Positions 7,326-17,035 of a stretch of 55,829 nucleotides of DNA are shown here, in pieces. Below the pieces are notes generated by a model. It worked only from the letters and a program-made list of their open reading frames with translations. It ran no database searches and had not been told where the DNA came from. The position numbers were made by a program, and so were the translations under genes. The stretch comes from Candidatus Freyrarchaeum guaymasense. GTDB lineage: Archaea; Asgardarchaeota; Jordarchaeia; Jordarchaeales; Freyrarchaeaceae. The stretch's first letter is position 1, and every line of letters begins with the position of its first letter. The stretch covers positions 1 through 55,829 of the forward strand of contig JAUQZD010000065.1 of NCBI GenBank assembly GCA_030587405.1, read 5' to 3'.

Positions 7326-8513
7326 GTGTCTCTTGTGAGAATTCCGGTTGGGCCCCAGCATCCAGCGTTGCATGAGCCGGAGAACTTCACTATTGAGGTT
7401 GAGGGGGAGACTGTTGTTGATGTTAAGGTGAGGATAGGGTATGTTCATAGGGGCATCGAGAAGGGGCTTGAGAGCAGGACGTACGTTCAGGGGATCTTTC
7501 TTTCCGGGAGGATATGCGGTATTTGCTCGAACTGTCACACGACTACGTATGCGATGACCGTGGAGGAGGCTGGCGGGATAGAGGTTCCGGAGAAGGCGAA
7601 TTATATCAGGACCATTATAAGTGAGCTGGAGAGGATACATTCGCATCTGTTGTGGCTTGGTGCTGCGGGTCTTGAGATAGGGTTTGAGACGATGTTTATG
7701 TACGTGTGGCGGGACAGGGAGGTTGTAATGGATTTATTGGAGGCGATATCGGGTAACAGGGTTAACTACGCGATTAACATTGTTGGCGGTGTGAGAAGGG
7801 ATATTACCCCTGAGCTGGCGAAGGAGATAAGGAAGGGGCTTGATTACTTGGAGGAGAGGACGAACTACTACAAGAAGCTGTGCTTCGAGGAGACGACCAT
7901 CAGGAAGAGGACGGAGGGCGTAGGTGTTCTGGATACGGTGACTGCGAGGAAGCTTGGAGCGGTAGGCCCCACCGCCCGGGGTTCAAACGTGAAGTTTGAC
8001 GTGAGGAAGGATGACCCGCACCTTAAATATGATGAGGCCGAATTTGAACTCATTACCTGGGATACGTGTGATACGTTCGCTAGGATCGTCGTCCGCATAC
8101 TTGAGGTTCTCGAGAGCATAAAGATCGTTAGATGGTGCCTTGACCATATGCCTAAGAAAGGGGACATACGTCCACAGAAGATCATAAGACGTGTCCCTGA
8201 GGGAGAGGCTTACGGGCGCTTCGAGTGCCAGAGAGGCGAGCTCGTCTACTTTGTTAAGAGCGATGGCAGCGATAAGCCCTACAGGGTGAAGGTTCGGACA
8301 CCAACCATGGCGAACATTCTCTCGGTTCCTGAGCTGCTTAAGGGCGGATACATCGCTGACGTTCCCATAGCGTTGGCGTCCATTGACCCATGCTTCGCCT
8401 GCGAGGACAGGATAACGTTTGTGGATGTGGAGAAGGAGAGGAAGTGGACTTGGACTAAGGAGCAGCTGCGCAAGTACGCCATGGAGTTCAATAGGAGAGA
8501 GGGAAGGTGGTGA
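7326..8513 (+). CDS. Group 4 [NiFe] hydrogenase large subunit
   Basis: Homologous to NuoD but retains both NiFe ligand motifs that NuoD has lost: RICGICSNCH near the N-terminus and DPCFACEDR near the C-terminus. It should therefore bind a NiFe(CN)2CO centre and catalyse H2 evolution or uptake, not quinone chemistry. About 33 residues follow the second motif; in this family such a tail is cut off by a maturation protease after the metal is loaded. GTG 7326 (VSLVRIPVGPQHP) is preferred because GGAGGTG lies six bases upstream; ATG 7311 is the alternative. No maturation genes are in the window. Confidence 0.9.
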   Translation: MSLVRIPVGPQHPALHEPENFTIEVEGETVVDVKVRIGYVHRGIEKGLESRTYVQGIFLSGRICGICSNCHTTTYAMTVEEAGGIEVPEKANYIRTIISELERIHSHLLWLGAAGLEIGFETMFMYVWRDREVVMDLLEAISGNRVNYAINIVGGVRRDITPELAKEIRKGLDYLEERTNYYKKLCFEETTIRKRTEGVGVLDTVTARKLGAVGPTARGSNVKFDVRKDDPHLKYDEAEFELITWDTCDTFARIVVRILEVLESIKIVRWCLDHMPKKGDIRPQKIIRRVPEGEAYGRFECQRGELVYFVKSDGSDKPYRVKVRTPTMANILSVPELLKGGYIADVPIALASIDPCFACEDRITFVDVEKERKWTWTKEQLRKYAMEFNRREGRW

Positions 8514-8630
8514 ACGCCGACTTTCCCTTCCATGGTTTAATTTTTAATGAAAACCTATAAATTGTGATTGGAGGCGAAATTGAAACGTGGCTTGAGGGTT
8601 AACCTAGAATGGAATGGGGAGATGTGAAGG

Positions 8631-9923
8631 ATGGGGTTAGAGCTTCTACTTATGTATCAGCTAGCCCAGCAGCCTACGGCACTAGACCTTGTAAAGGAGC
8701 TATTTAAGATCTTGGTGTTTCCAGGGGCAGCGTTCATGTTCCTTCTGGCTCTGGTTGGGGAATGGTTTGACAGAAAGGTTCATGGTAGGCTTCAACATCG
8801 TGTCGGGCCGTTCTACACGGGGTGGCATGGGATCCTGCAGCCTCTCGCAGACTTCATAAAGCTTCTGGCGAAGGAGGACATAGTTCAGAGGGGAGCAGAC
8901 GTTAAGAGCCTGACGGCAACCCCCATAGTGGCCTTCACCTTAGCCCTCACGATGGTCATGTTTCTCCCTGTTTACAAGGGGACGGGGATAGTTAGCTTTG
9001 AAGGGGACCTGGTGTTCCTGATTTTCATGGCAACCATGTACACGGTTACGGTGATCCTGACAGGGTGGTTCTCAACCAACAGGTTCGGAGAGGTTGGAAC
9101 AGCCAGGTCTGGACTGCAGCTAATAGCATTTGAAATTCCGCTCGCACTAGCGGCCCTAACGCCAGCCTTCGTGGTGGCAAACTACATGGCGACGCCTCAG
9201 CAGGCAGCCCAGACTCTGGCCCTGCTTGGAATCTTGAACCTTCCGACGATAACTGTTGAAGCATACGTTTTGCTTTCAATGTTTGCGCCGGAACTCTGGA
9301 CGTTTTACGTTGCCCCGTTACTCCAGCTGCAACCGTTCTCAGTACTGTCAGTCCTGACGATAGGGAACATAACCACTTTCCAAGCCGTCACGAGGATGCC
9401 GCTGATACTCGTGGCACCGATCTCGTTCGTCTCGCTTCTAATATCGATCATGGCTGAGATGGAGAAGGTTCCCTTCGACATACCCGAAGCCCACACGGAA
9501 ATAGTTGCAGGGTGGCAAACGGAGATCTCAGGGAAGAAGCTGGCGCTTTTCAGGGCGGCGGGAGACCTTGAAATGATCTTCGGAGCAGGACTGGCATCGG
9601 CACTGTTTTTAGGGGGACCCTACGGTCCAGGGAGCATGATAGGGGTGACACCGCTCGAAAGAATGATGGGCGCTATCCCATGGGGTTACCTCATAGGCTT
9701 CGGATGGTTCCTAGTTAAGCTCTTCGTGGTGCTGTTCCTGATAACTCTTCTACGAACAGCGTTTGCAAGGTTTAGGATAGACCAGGTTACAGCTGGAGCA
9801 TGGAAATACCTAATACCATTAACAATATTAAACATAATAATAATAGAAGTGGCGGTGTACTTGGATCTCTTCGGGTGGAGGGCGACGTCCACCCTCATAA
9901 TGCTAATGTTAAGCATGATCTAG
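8631..9923 (+). CDS. Group 4 hydrogenase / complex I-like membrane subunit, NuoH-type
   Basis: A 430-residue multipass protein of the NuoH/EchB family, which anchors the peripheral arm and carries part of the ion path. Family motifs are visible: an early cytoplasmic loop RKVHGRLQHRVGPFYTGWHG and the acidic loop EMEKVPFDIPEAHTE. It is longer than typical bacterial NuoH (about 325) because of extra hydrophobic stretches in the middle and at the end. A 117-base gap separates it from the large subunit gene, the only sizeable gap in the operon. Confidence 0.9.
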   Translation: MGLELLLMYQLAQQPTALDLVKELFKILVFPGAAFMFLLALVGEWFDRKVHGRLQHRVGPFYTGWHGILQPLADFIKLLAKEDIVQRGADVKSLTATPIVAFTLALTMVMFLPVYKGTGIVSFEGDLVFLIFMATMYTVTVILTGWFSTNRFGEVGTARSGLQLIAFEIPLALAALTPAFVVANYMATPQQAAQTLALLGILNLPTITVEAYVLLSMFAPELWTFYVAPLLQLQPFSVLSVLTIGNITTFQAVTRMPLILVAPISFVSLLISIMAEMEKVPFDIPEAHTEIVAGWQTEISGKKLALFRAAGDLEMIFGAGLASALFLGGPYGPGSMIGVTPLERMMGAIPWGYLIGFGWFLVKLFVVLFLITLLRTAFARFRIDQVTAGAWKYLIPLTILNIIIIEVAVYLDLFGWRATSTLIMLMLSMI

Positions 9924-9935
9924 GAGGTGTGGCGG

Positions 9936-10313
9936 ATGCCGCGGCCAGCCGCGATAGCCCCTGAACTCCTAAAGCACCTACCCAAGAAGCCGGCAACAGT
10001 GTTTTACCCGTTCGAAAAGCTGCCAGTGCCAGAGGGCTATAGGGGGAGGCACATATACCACGTAAACAAGTGCACAGGGTGTAGCCTTTGTGCAAGGGAC
10101 TGTCCGACGGGAGCAATCACGATGGTCCCAGACACGAGGCCTGAAGGGCAAAGGACAAAAACGGGTAAGAGGCCGAAGATAGACCTTGCAGCATGCATGT
10201 TCTGTGGGCAGTGTGTGTTAAGCTGCCCAAGCGGCGCCATCGAAATGACCGGTGACTACGAGTTAGCAGCGTACTCTAAGGAAGAAATGAACTGGATCGA
10301 AGTCGAAGACTAA
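9936..10313 (+). CDS. Group 4 hydrogenase / complex I-like ferredoxin subunit, NuoI-type
   Basis: A 125-residue protein with two [4Fe-4S] motifs, CTGCSLCARDC and CMFCGQCVLSC, each followed by a Pro-containing turn. It links the external electron carrier to the hydrogenase small subunit. I chose ATG 9936 because GGAGG (9923-9927) is eight bases upstream and overlaps the stop of the previous gene. It is the last gene of the operon; T-rich sequence follows from about 10321. No NuoL/M/N antiporter-like gene follows. Confidence 0.88.
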   Translation: MPRPAAIAPELLKHLPKKPATVFYPFEKLPVPEGYRGRHIYHVNKCTGCSLCARDCPTGAITMVPDTRPEGQRTKTGKRPKIDLAACMFCGQCVLSCPSGAIEMTGDYELAAYSKEEMNWIEVED

Positions 10314-10574
10314 AAACTCAACTTATTTTTTATTATTTTAACTGATTCACTATTTTTCCGATTTTACCGGTTCAAAGTTTGAAGGATCAGATAAATCATG
10401 TTTCAGCCTTTATTCTCCTAGAAAATGATACCTATCAATAAGGATAAGTGGATTTATGGAGGCAGTAGACGGCCGTTTAGCCTTACCGTTTTCCATTCAT
10501 TTTTGACGGCTTCTGGACCTAAGAAAGTCAAGAATTCATACTTCTCTTTAGAGATGAGGTTGGCGGGTGGTGTT

Positions 10575-11665
10575 TTAGTGTATCCTTTCAGCCTTGAACC
10601 GCATCCACATTTCTCTCGCTCGCTCTACTGGAACGTAATCTCTAACTTTGACCATCGTTATTGCGTTTTGCGGGCACTTAACCGAGCAGACACCGCATCC
10701 AACACAGTTTTCCTCTATTACCCTTATTTCATCATCGTGTAGATCCTCGGCGTGGGGGTAGTGGTGGTAGAGCGCGTTGAAGGGGCAAGAGTTAACGCAT
10801 GTGTCACATCGCTTGCAGGCTTCATGGTCTATTTTGGGCATGAAGTTCGACTTGACAAATCCTCTCGGGTTTTTTAGCTTTGTCAGCGTACCTAGGAAAC
10901 CACAGCAGCAAGGGCAACAGTTGCATATGAATGCTGGACGGTGCTGGTGGTTGGTTGTCGTGTGGACTAACCCGTGCTTCTCGGCTAGCCTTAGCACTTC
11001 AAGCACTTCTTCTTTGCTTATTTCTCTTGCCCAATCCGCCTTATTGCATATTCTGCTGAGGCGTCAAAGGAGAGGCACACTTCCAAGGGGTTGTCGCAGT
11101 TGTTGTTTGTTAGCCTGCATACGCAGTTGAGGAGGGCGATCGTTCTTGCATTATTTATGATCTCGCTGGCACGCTCGAATGGCATCACCTCGACTTCAGG
11201 AGATATCCTAGCCTCCACCGGGATTATTCTGGCTATGGGATAGTTGGACGCTGCAATCTCCATACCCCAGCCGTCCATGTAGTATTTCTCGAAGAGGCGG
11301 GCTACCTTACGTTTAACATCGTTCATCGGCCCCATCGGCAGGAGGAGCTCGTATAATCCTGGAACGAGGGGGAGAAGAGAGTAGTATGTTTTCCCGCTTT
11401 TCCTATCTATAAACTCGAAGAGGGCTCCTTTACTTGCAAGCCTCGAAAAACTTTTTCAACGTGCTCACGGGTTAAGCCTAATTCGTCAGCAACCTCCTCC
11501 ACTGTCTTCGGATCTAGGAATGGCATGTCAAAGGATGAAGCAAGCAACTTGGCTTCTTCCGGAGTGTAAACCAGTTTGAGGATCTCGTAGATCTCCCTCC
11601 TCTTCGAAGCCCTAATCGGCACTTGTTTAACTTTTCCTGAGATCCTCGTATACGTCTTCACTCAT
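10575..11665 (-). pseudogene. Frameshifted HTH and [4Fe-4S] dicluster protein
   Basis: One gene of about 360 residues split over several frames. From ATG 11665 the product begins MSEDVYEDLRK. An extra A in an A-run near 11638, a missing base near 11441 and a missing base near 11040 must be corrected to read through. The corrected protein has a winged-helix-like N-terminus (KTVEEVADELGLTREHVEKV), a cysteine-containing middle (NCVCRL, NNNCDNPLEVC) and a ferredoxin C-terminus (CKRCDTCVNSCPF, CVGCGVCSVKCPQ). All motifs are intact, so the gene is either freshly broken or misread. It is probably an iron-sulfur oxidoreductase or regulator of unknown partner. Confidence 0.75.
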
Positions 11666-11879
11666 ACTAATTCCACCAATGGAAGGCTGCTTCGCTAACA
11701 ATAGATTCTGCAAGGTTTAAGTTTAACGGTGGGTAGGGAAGCCTTCCTGAAAGCGGTGCCTGCAGCCTCTTAACCCAACACCCAGAAAAGAGGAGTCGAG
11801 AAGGACGTCTAGCTGGGGTTGAGCGTGGATCTTAGTGGTTGAAGACTGCTGCGTAAGGTTTCACCTGCCTACCCTGCCT

Positions 11880-13040
11880 TCAACCAGGATTTTCTGATGT
11901 TTTTTGAGGAGGAAAAATTAAACCCAGGTTTTTGAGCGTGCTGGCTAAGGCGGCTAAGACTGCTTCGGTGAATACTGGCTGGGCTTGCCACCCCATGTGA
12001 CCTATTCTTAGAAGGTTTTCCTTGTGGTCGCCCACCCGGCGGAGATCCTCACACCCCATTCTTTCTCTAATGATTTGATCACCTTTTGAGCAGGGATGGG
12101 GGTCTTGAAGGCTGTTATGGTAGGTGTGCAGAACGCGTCGGGTCTCCCGCATCCGGGACACAGACTGCATTGGTTATGCATTTCAAGCCCTAAGCGCCTA
12201 ATAAAAGACTTCGCCTTATTCGACTCTTGGACGTGGCGTTTAAAGACGTTTCCGAGCCCCTCCCTAAAGATCTGCTTTAGAGAGGAGTTAAGGGCGAACA
12301 TTGAGTGGATGGGGAAGGTGTAAGGGAGTAGAATTGGCTCTGTGAACGAGGGCTGCAGCGTCCTGAAGTTTAAGTACCATAACCTAACCGGCGTCCTCCT
12401 GTTCTCAAAGGCCTCCCATGCTTTCCTGCTCACAGACATCACGGATAGTGTTGGTGGCACGTTGAGGCACTTCTGGCACCCTGCGAAGGCTACGTCTATC
12501 TTCCACTTGTCCACGTTGACTTCGACTCCCCCCAAGCTTGACATGACGTCCACTATTGTTACCGCCCCATAGCTGTGGGCTAGAGGGCATATTTTCTCCT
12601 ATAGGCATTTTAAGCCCTGTCCCCGTCTCGCTGTGAACCACACAGACAACTTTTGCCTCGCTCTCGCTTAGACATTCCTCGAACACATCTAATGGTATTG
12701 GCTTGTCTTCGAAGAGAGGCGTGAGAGAAACTATTCCTCCATGGATACGGGGCATTTCAGCCATGAAAGACGAGAAGAAGCCGGAGTTAACCACTAGGAC
12801 GTGGTCTCCGGGCTCAACGAGGTTGGCTATCGCAGCCTCCATAGCCGAGAAGGACGAGCTAGCCAATGTTAGGGTTTGACCGCTTGAATGGAAGAGCCTC
12901 TTTAAGAGGGAGAGGTTTTCAGCGTGGACTTCGAGGAGGTCGGGATCCCTTAGGTCGTGAACCTGTCTGCTCATTTCCTTCAGGATGTGGGGTGGAGACT
13001 CCGTTGGCCCCACACCCATCAGAAGGGAGTAGCGCCTCAT
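11880..13040 (-). pseudogene. Frameshifted class V aminotransferase (serine/alanine-glyoxylate type)
   Basis: A PLP enzyme of the serine-pyruvate/alanine-glyoxylate aminotransferase family. It starts MRRYSLLMGVGPTESPP and keeps the cofactor aspartate region (VDVMSSLGGVEV) and the PLP lysine (FAGCQKCLNVPP). Two one-base indels interrupt it: an extra A in an A-run near 12592 and a missing base near 12027, after which GDHKENLLRIGHMGWQAQ resumes. Apart from these, length and motifs are normal. It begins six bases after the end of the broken larA copy, so the two formed one transcription unit with the amidohydrolase upstream. Confidence 0.8.
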
Positions 13041-13045
13041 TCACG

Positions 13046-14226
13046 TCACCGGTAGGGATATATGAGAGCGTTTGGTATTACGGCCACTTTCGAGCCGGAG
13101 TCAGCTACCTCATCAACTGCTCCCTGTAGTGATGGACGCCACTTAAACCCTATCCGTTCAGCTTGATCCTCCCCCACTCCCTTAGACACTAGGACGCAGT
13201 TGAACCTTTCTTGGAGGCGCTTCGCCTGTAAGGCTATGGTGGCTTCCAATGGGTTCGTGGACATTTTCCTGCGCAGTTCCTCGACTGGGAGTGCAAGGAA
13301 ATCTTCAAACTCGGGGTAATGGGTGCAGACGCCTTCTCTTAAAGGAGACACTAGGATTATAGTCGCTCCTTCCTCGGCTATGTTAGCGGCTGAAAACAGA
13401 GCTTTTCCAGCCTGCCACAGGTCATTATCATACGGGTGGGAGCTCGCCACAACCACGTCTGCACTCCATGGAGCCTTCACGCCTACGGCTTCAACCGCCG
13501 CCTTCACCGCCATCCTATGAGCTGCCACGAAGTTGCCAGAGGAAACATGGATCACTGAAGCATCACACCCCTAACGATGTTGATGGAGAAGAGCTTGCTA
13601 AGCTTGCCTGCAGCTTCCTCAGCGTCGAGGCGGGCGGGCTTTCAGGAACGCCAAACCGTGTCAAGGGATGCTCAGCCAGCCTATGGTTAGAGGCTACGGT
13701 CACACGTCCAGCTACCCCTAGCACAATAATCTTTGCACCACCACTCCATCCGTGAATGTTATGGGGGGCTACCGATCCTATGGAGACTATTATGTCAGCC
13801 TTCACGGCTTCGCTGTTAACCCATACCGGTGTTCCTCTCGATGTTTCCCCTAGGAACAGTAGGTTATCGTCTGGGTTGTGCTGGGCGACCGGGAACACGT
13901 TGTATGCTTCACCAAGCTTCGCCTCCAGTTCTTTCTCGCTCATCCTCCTATGCGTTCCCGAGGCGGCGAGTATGGACAAGCCCCCTTCACAACTTTCTTT
14001 AGTCGTTCAGCAACTTCTGGGATTATTTCTTTTGCGGGTGTTGAACGGGTGTAGTCGTCTACGAGAATAACGGCTTTTTCGCCCTTAAGCTCTTCAATCC
14101 TCCTTTCAGCTATTGGAGAGTCAAGGCTTTCCCGGAGGAGGTTGCTTAAAGGGCGGGGAGGGAGGCACTTGGCTTTAAAACAGTGCAATCTACGTTAAGG
14201 GTTAGGAAGCCTTCACCGTAGGGCAC
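13046..14226 (-). pseudogene. Frameshifted LarA-like lactate/2-hydroxyacid racemase, second copy
   Basis: A member of the LarA (DUF2088) family, whose studied members use a nickel-pincer nucleotide to racemise lactate or related hydroxy acids. From GTG 14226 it reads PYGEGFLTLNVDCTV, then VDDYTRSTPAKEI, GTHRRMS, and the cofactor segment HNIHGWSGGAKIIV with its conserved lysine. About four one-base losses (near 14140, 13985, 13655 and 13555) break the frame. It is divergent from the intact copy at 18953 (for example SGGAK versus TGGRK), so its substrate may differ. The start overlaps the end of the amidohydrolase gene by 14 bases. Confidence 0.78.
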
Positions 14227-14956
14227 CTTGAACGTTTCTGATCCTCCTTAACAGTTTCTTAGCGTTCTCCCCGAGGATCCTGATGAGGGACTCGTTGGGA
14301 AGGTTTAGGGACGTTATTTTTCCTAGCTCCTCGCTTAGGCTTTTGAAGGGATAGTCCGACCCGAAAAGGATGCGTTCATCCCCAAACATCGCAACGGCTT
14401 CAGTGATCACCTTCGGGGGGCCCATGAGGTTTCGAGGTAAACGTTATCATTTTTGAGACCACCATTTTCGCGTTCTCCCAGTATCCTCCCCTCCCCGTCC
14501 CCATGTGGGCCATAATGAAGGTAACGCTGGGGAAACTGTCTGCTATAAAGTCGAGAACTATAGGGTCTGCAAACTTCAGGTTTCCAGCACTGCAGTATCC
14601 GAAATGGATCACCACCGGGCACCGCGCCCTTTCAGCCAGTTCGTAGAAGGGTTCAAAAATGAGATCATCTGCCGGGGCATTCTGAAGGGGGGATGAACCT
14701 TTACGCCTAAAGGCTTGTTTGAAGGTAGACTTCCACCGGCGAGGATAAAAGGCACCGTCCTATCCGACTTTAAAGGGTTAATTTTTCTAGGCTTCATCCA
14801 CCCATCAAAGGCGGAGAGGAGAGGGAGCGAAACCGCGAACTCGACAGAGAAATCATTAAAGTACTGTTTAGAGTAGGAGCTAAGGGCTCCCTTCCCCTTA
14901 AACCAGAATTTAGCATCACAGAGATGGGTGTGGAAGTCAGCGATGCATAGGGACAA
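14213..14956 (-). pseudogene. Frameshifted amidohydrolase-2 family TIM-barrel hydrolase
   Basis: A metal-dependent hydrolase or decarboxylase of the amidohydrolase-2 family. The product opens with ADFHTHLCDAKFW (the H-x-H metal motif) from a TTG at 14956 with GGAGGTGG seven bases upstream. Later it shows VVIHFGYC, FIMAHMGT and the typical C-terminal FGSDYPFKS. Indels at about 14685, in an A-run near 14450 and in a C-run near 14418 disrupt the frame. It is the first gene of a compact operon with larA-like and aminotransferase genes. Confidence 0.75.
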
Positions 14957-15150
14957 AGGAGAACCACCTCCACATGCCTACAGAACAAATTTTATTTTCT
15001 CGGATTCCTCCCTAACCTCTTGGAAATCTGGACACCTGGTATTTCCGGGAGGGAAGGAATAAACATTGTTGATGATGGAGGAGAAGTGTTCCTTAGGCCG
15101 CTAAAAAGGTTTCTGTTGCTACTAGGTTAGGATGGGTTTCCTGTGAAATT

Positions 15151-16512
15151 TTACTCTTTGTCCTCTTCGACAACTTTTAACCCTAATAGTTGGGCGATGG
15201 TTTTTAGCCTACCTTTCCAGTCTCCATAGAAGACGACGCGGTGCCATCCGGCACCCCAAACCCAGTTTCTAGCTAAAGCCTCGGTGTTAGCCTTAGCTAC
15301 GAGTTGGGTTGCGCAAACGATTGGACCATGTTCATGTCCAACTGTTTCAGCAGTGTGAACCGTTATAGCCTTGTTAGCAGGGTCTAAACCCACGACTGTT
15401 ACCACCTTGTTTAATGGCAGTTCCACGTCAACGCGCTGCTTGAGGAAGTGGGCTCGCCTTATCGTGTAGGGGCAGGTCTCCGTGGAGTCAAAGCCGTAGG
15501 GATTTATGGGGGCGTAGCAATGGTAGTATACTACTTCACCGTTTCTCATGTCTATTGCAGGATCACTTATGAATCCTGGCACGTTAGCGAGGTACTTCAT
15601 TAAGAGCATGATGGCCCCTGACCGCACGTCTCCTTCGCATACGCCGATGAAACCTTCTTTAGCTAGCTCCATGAATCCAAGGCATGGCCATGCATCTAGT
15701 AGGCCAAAGCCGACAAGGTGTATGTCGTCGAAGGATATGGCGGCTGCGCCATGCTCAATGAGAGCCTTCTTCATGGCTAGGTAGAGGCGGGCGGGCGCCA
15801 CTAAGTCATCAAGAGAGTGCTCATCTACCCTGGCAGCGTTATTCAGCCACCTCTCAGCGACCTTCCTAGCTTCTTCAATGCTGGCAGGCTCATAATATTT
15901 TTCCTTAAAGGCATCTATGGTCATGTACTCTACGTCGATTCCTGTAATGCTCTGCACTTCCCGGGATATGTTACACATATCGATGCATATTGGGTCTTCC
16001 GCCCACATGAAGTCTTTTGTCACTTCGTCGACGATGACTAGCATCTTCGAGGAACTAAGCTTGTGAACCACATCTAATAGGTTGACATATTCGGCGACTT
16101 GTTCAACGTCGGGGATCCCCCTCATAGAGAAGCCTACTACCGGCATTCCGCTGCTTAAAGCCCTTGAATACTCCATTAGGAACTCCCCTGAACCAACGTA
16201 CGTTTCAGACAGGACAACGGCTGGTTTCCCGCTTAACAGGATCGGCCTTAAGACGCCGCCCATCATGTTAATGTTAAAGACGAGGTACCCTGTCACGTCG
16301 CCTAACTCCTTCAGGATAGACACGCTATCATTGAAAGAGAAGGATTCAGCGTAGGCGAACTCGATCCAAGAAAAACGTTCACTGAGCGAGCGTAGAAGTT
16401 CACCAATAGCTGTTCTCAGCATTTCATTGGCTTTATCCACAGGCTCTCCGCCAAAGCGCTCGGCAGGGGTTAAACAGAGTATAACTCCCACTCTGTTCTT
16501 CCCACCGTCCAC
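15151..16512 (-). CDS. L-fucose isomerase-like protein
   Basis: A soluble protein of about 450 residues of the FucI/AraA-related superfamily (COG2407 type). Several members are sugar isomerases; many archaeal ones have no tested function. The N-domain resembles sugar isomerases (VGVILCLTPAERFGG) and the C-half contains SFDDIHLVG, CEGDVRSGAIMLLMKYL and HCYAPINPYG, matching the FucI C-terminal fold. GTG 16512 is preferred: GGAGGT lies eight bases upstream, and a TATA box at 16584-16595 makes an upstream start at 16611 unlikely. A ferredoxin gene diverges from the same promoter region. Confidence 0.75.
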   Translation of the reverse strand: MDGGKNRVGVILCLTPAERFGGEPVDKANEMLRTAIGELLRSLSERFSWIEFAYAESFSFNDSVSILKELGDVTGYLVFNINMMGGVLRPILLSGKPAVVLSETYVGSGEFLMEYSRALSSGMPVVGFSMRGIPDVEQVAEYVNLLDVVHKLSSSKMLVIVDEVTKDFMWAEDPICIDMCNISREVQSITGIDVEYMTIDAFKEKYYEPASIEEARKVAERWLNNAARVDEHSLDDLVAPARLYLAMKKALIEHGAAAISFDDIHLVGFGLLDAWPCLGFMELAKEGFIGVCEGDVRSGAIMLLMKYLANVPGFISDPAIDMRNGEVVYYHCYAPINPYGFDSTETCPYTIRRAHFLKQRVDVELPLNKVVTVVGLDPANKAITVHTAETVGHEHGPIVCATQLVAKANTEALARNWVWGAGWHRVVFYGDWKGRLKTIAQLLGLKVVEEDKE

Positions 16513-16583
16513 CCTACCACCTCCTTTTTTAAGATCCCGATGATGAGGTTCCCATTCCTTCTTTCCAAAATATCCTTTTAGTG

Positions 16584-16595
16584 TTATATATATAA
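16584..16595. promoter_or_regulatory. Palindromic TATA box between divergent genes
   Basis: TTATATATATAA is a perfect palindrome between the fucI-like gene (minus) and the ferredoxin gene (plus). It could serve as the TATA element for either direction, giving start sites near 16558 and 16621. Confidence 0.55.
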
Positions 16596-16637
16596 GGGCT
16601 AGTCCGTGCATGTTTCAAGGGAATTATTTACCGTAAG

Positions 16638-16883
16638 GTGAGGTTGTTGAGCTTCAACTATCCGGAGTTAAAACATCCAGAACGCTGCAATAAGTGTGGG
16701 GCATGCATGAACTCTTGCCCGATCCATGCCATATTAAGAGTAGATCCGTTTGAGGTGGACATCACCAAGTGCGCTACGAGGGAAGACTGCTTCATCTGCG
16801 CAATGGCATGCCCAACAGGAGCCCTAGTATTAAAAGAAGGAAGAAAGGAAGAAGTAAAAATAAGGGAGCCTGGAGGGACGTGA
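16638..16883 (+). CDS. Small two-cluster [4Fe-4S] ferredoxin-like protein
   Basis: An 81-residue protein with CNKCGACMNSCP and a second variant motif CATREDCFICAMACP, enough ligands for two [4Fe-4S] clusters. It is probably an electron carrier or a subunit of a larger oxidoreductase. It is divergent from the FucI-like gene and shares its promoter region. The start is GTG 16638; a TTG a few codons in is an alternative. No redox partner is adjacent. Confidence 0.75.
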   Translation: MRLLSFNYPELKHPERCNKCGACMNSCPIHAILRVDPFEVDITKCATREDCFICAMACPTGALVLKEGRKEEVKIREPGGT

Positions 16884-17035
16884 AGACGGTCAATGAGGGA
16901 GAAATGCTTGGAGCCGAGTTTGCTAAGCGTAGACAATTCTAAACGTAACTCTAAAGTTGATCAGGCAGCCTTCTTTTAAAATTGGGAACCTATCTATTTA
17001 TTCCACTTTGTAAGTGAGGTTCAGCTTACATAGGC

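Noticed and set aside
7326..8513. Complex I NuoD or F420H2 dehydrogenase FpoD
   Set aside because: Both NiFe cysteine pairs are intact, which NuoD and FpoD lack; it is a hydrogenase.
10575..14956. Programmed frameshifting as explanation for the broken frames
   Set aside because: Up to four shifts per gene, at varying sequences and in both directions (base gained or lost), do not fit a programmed signal.
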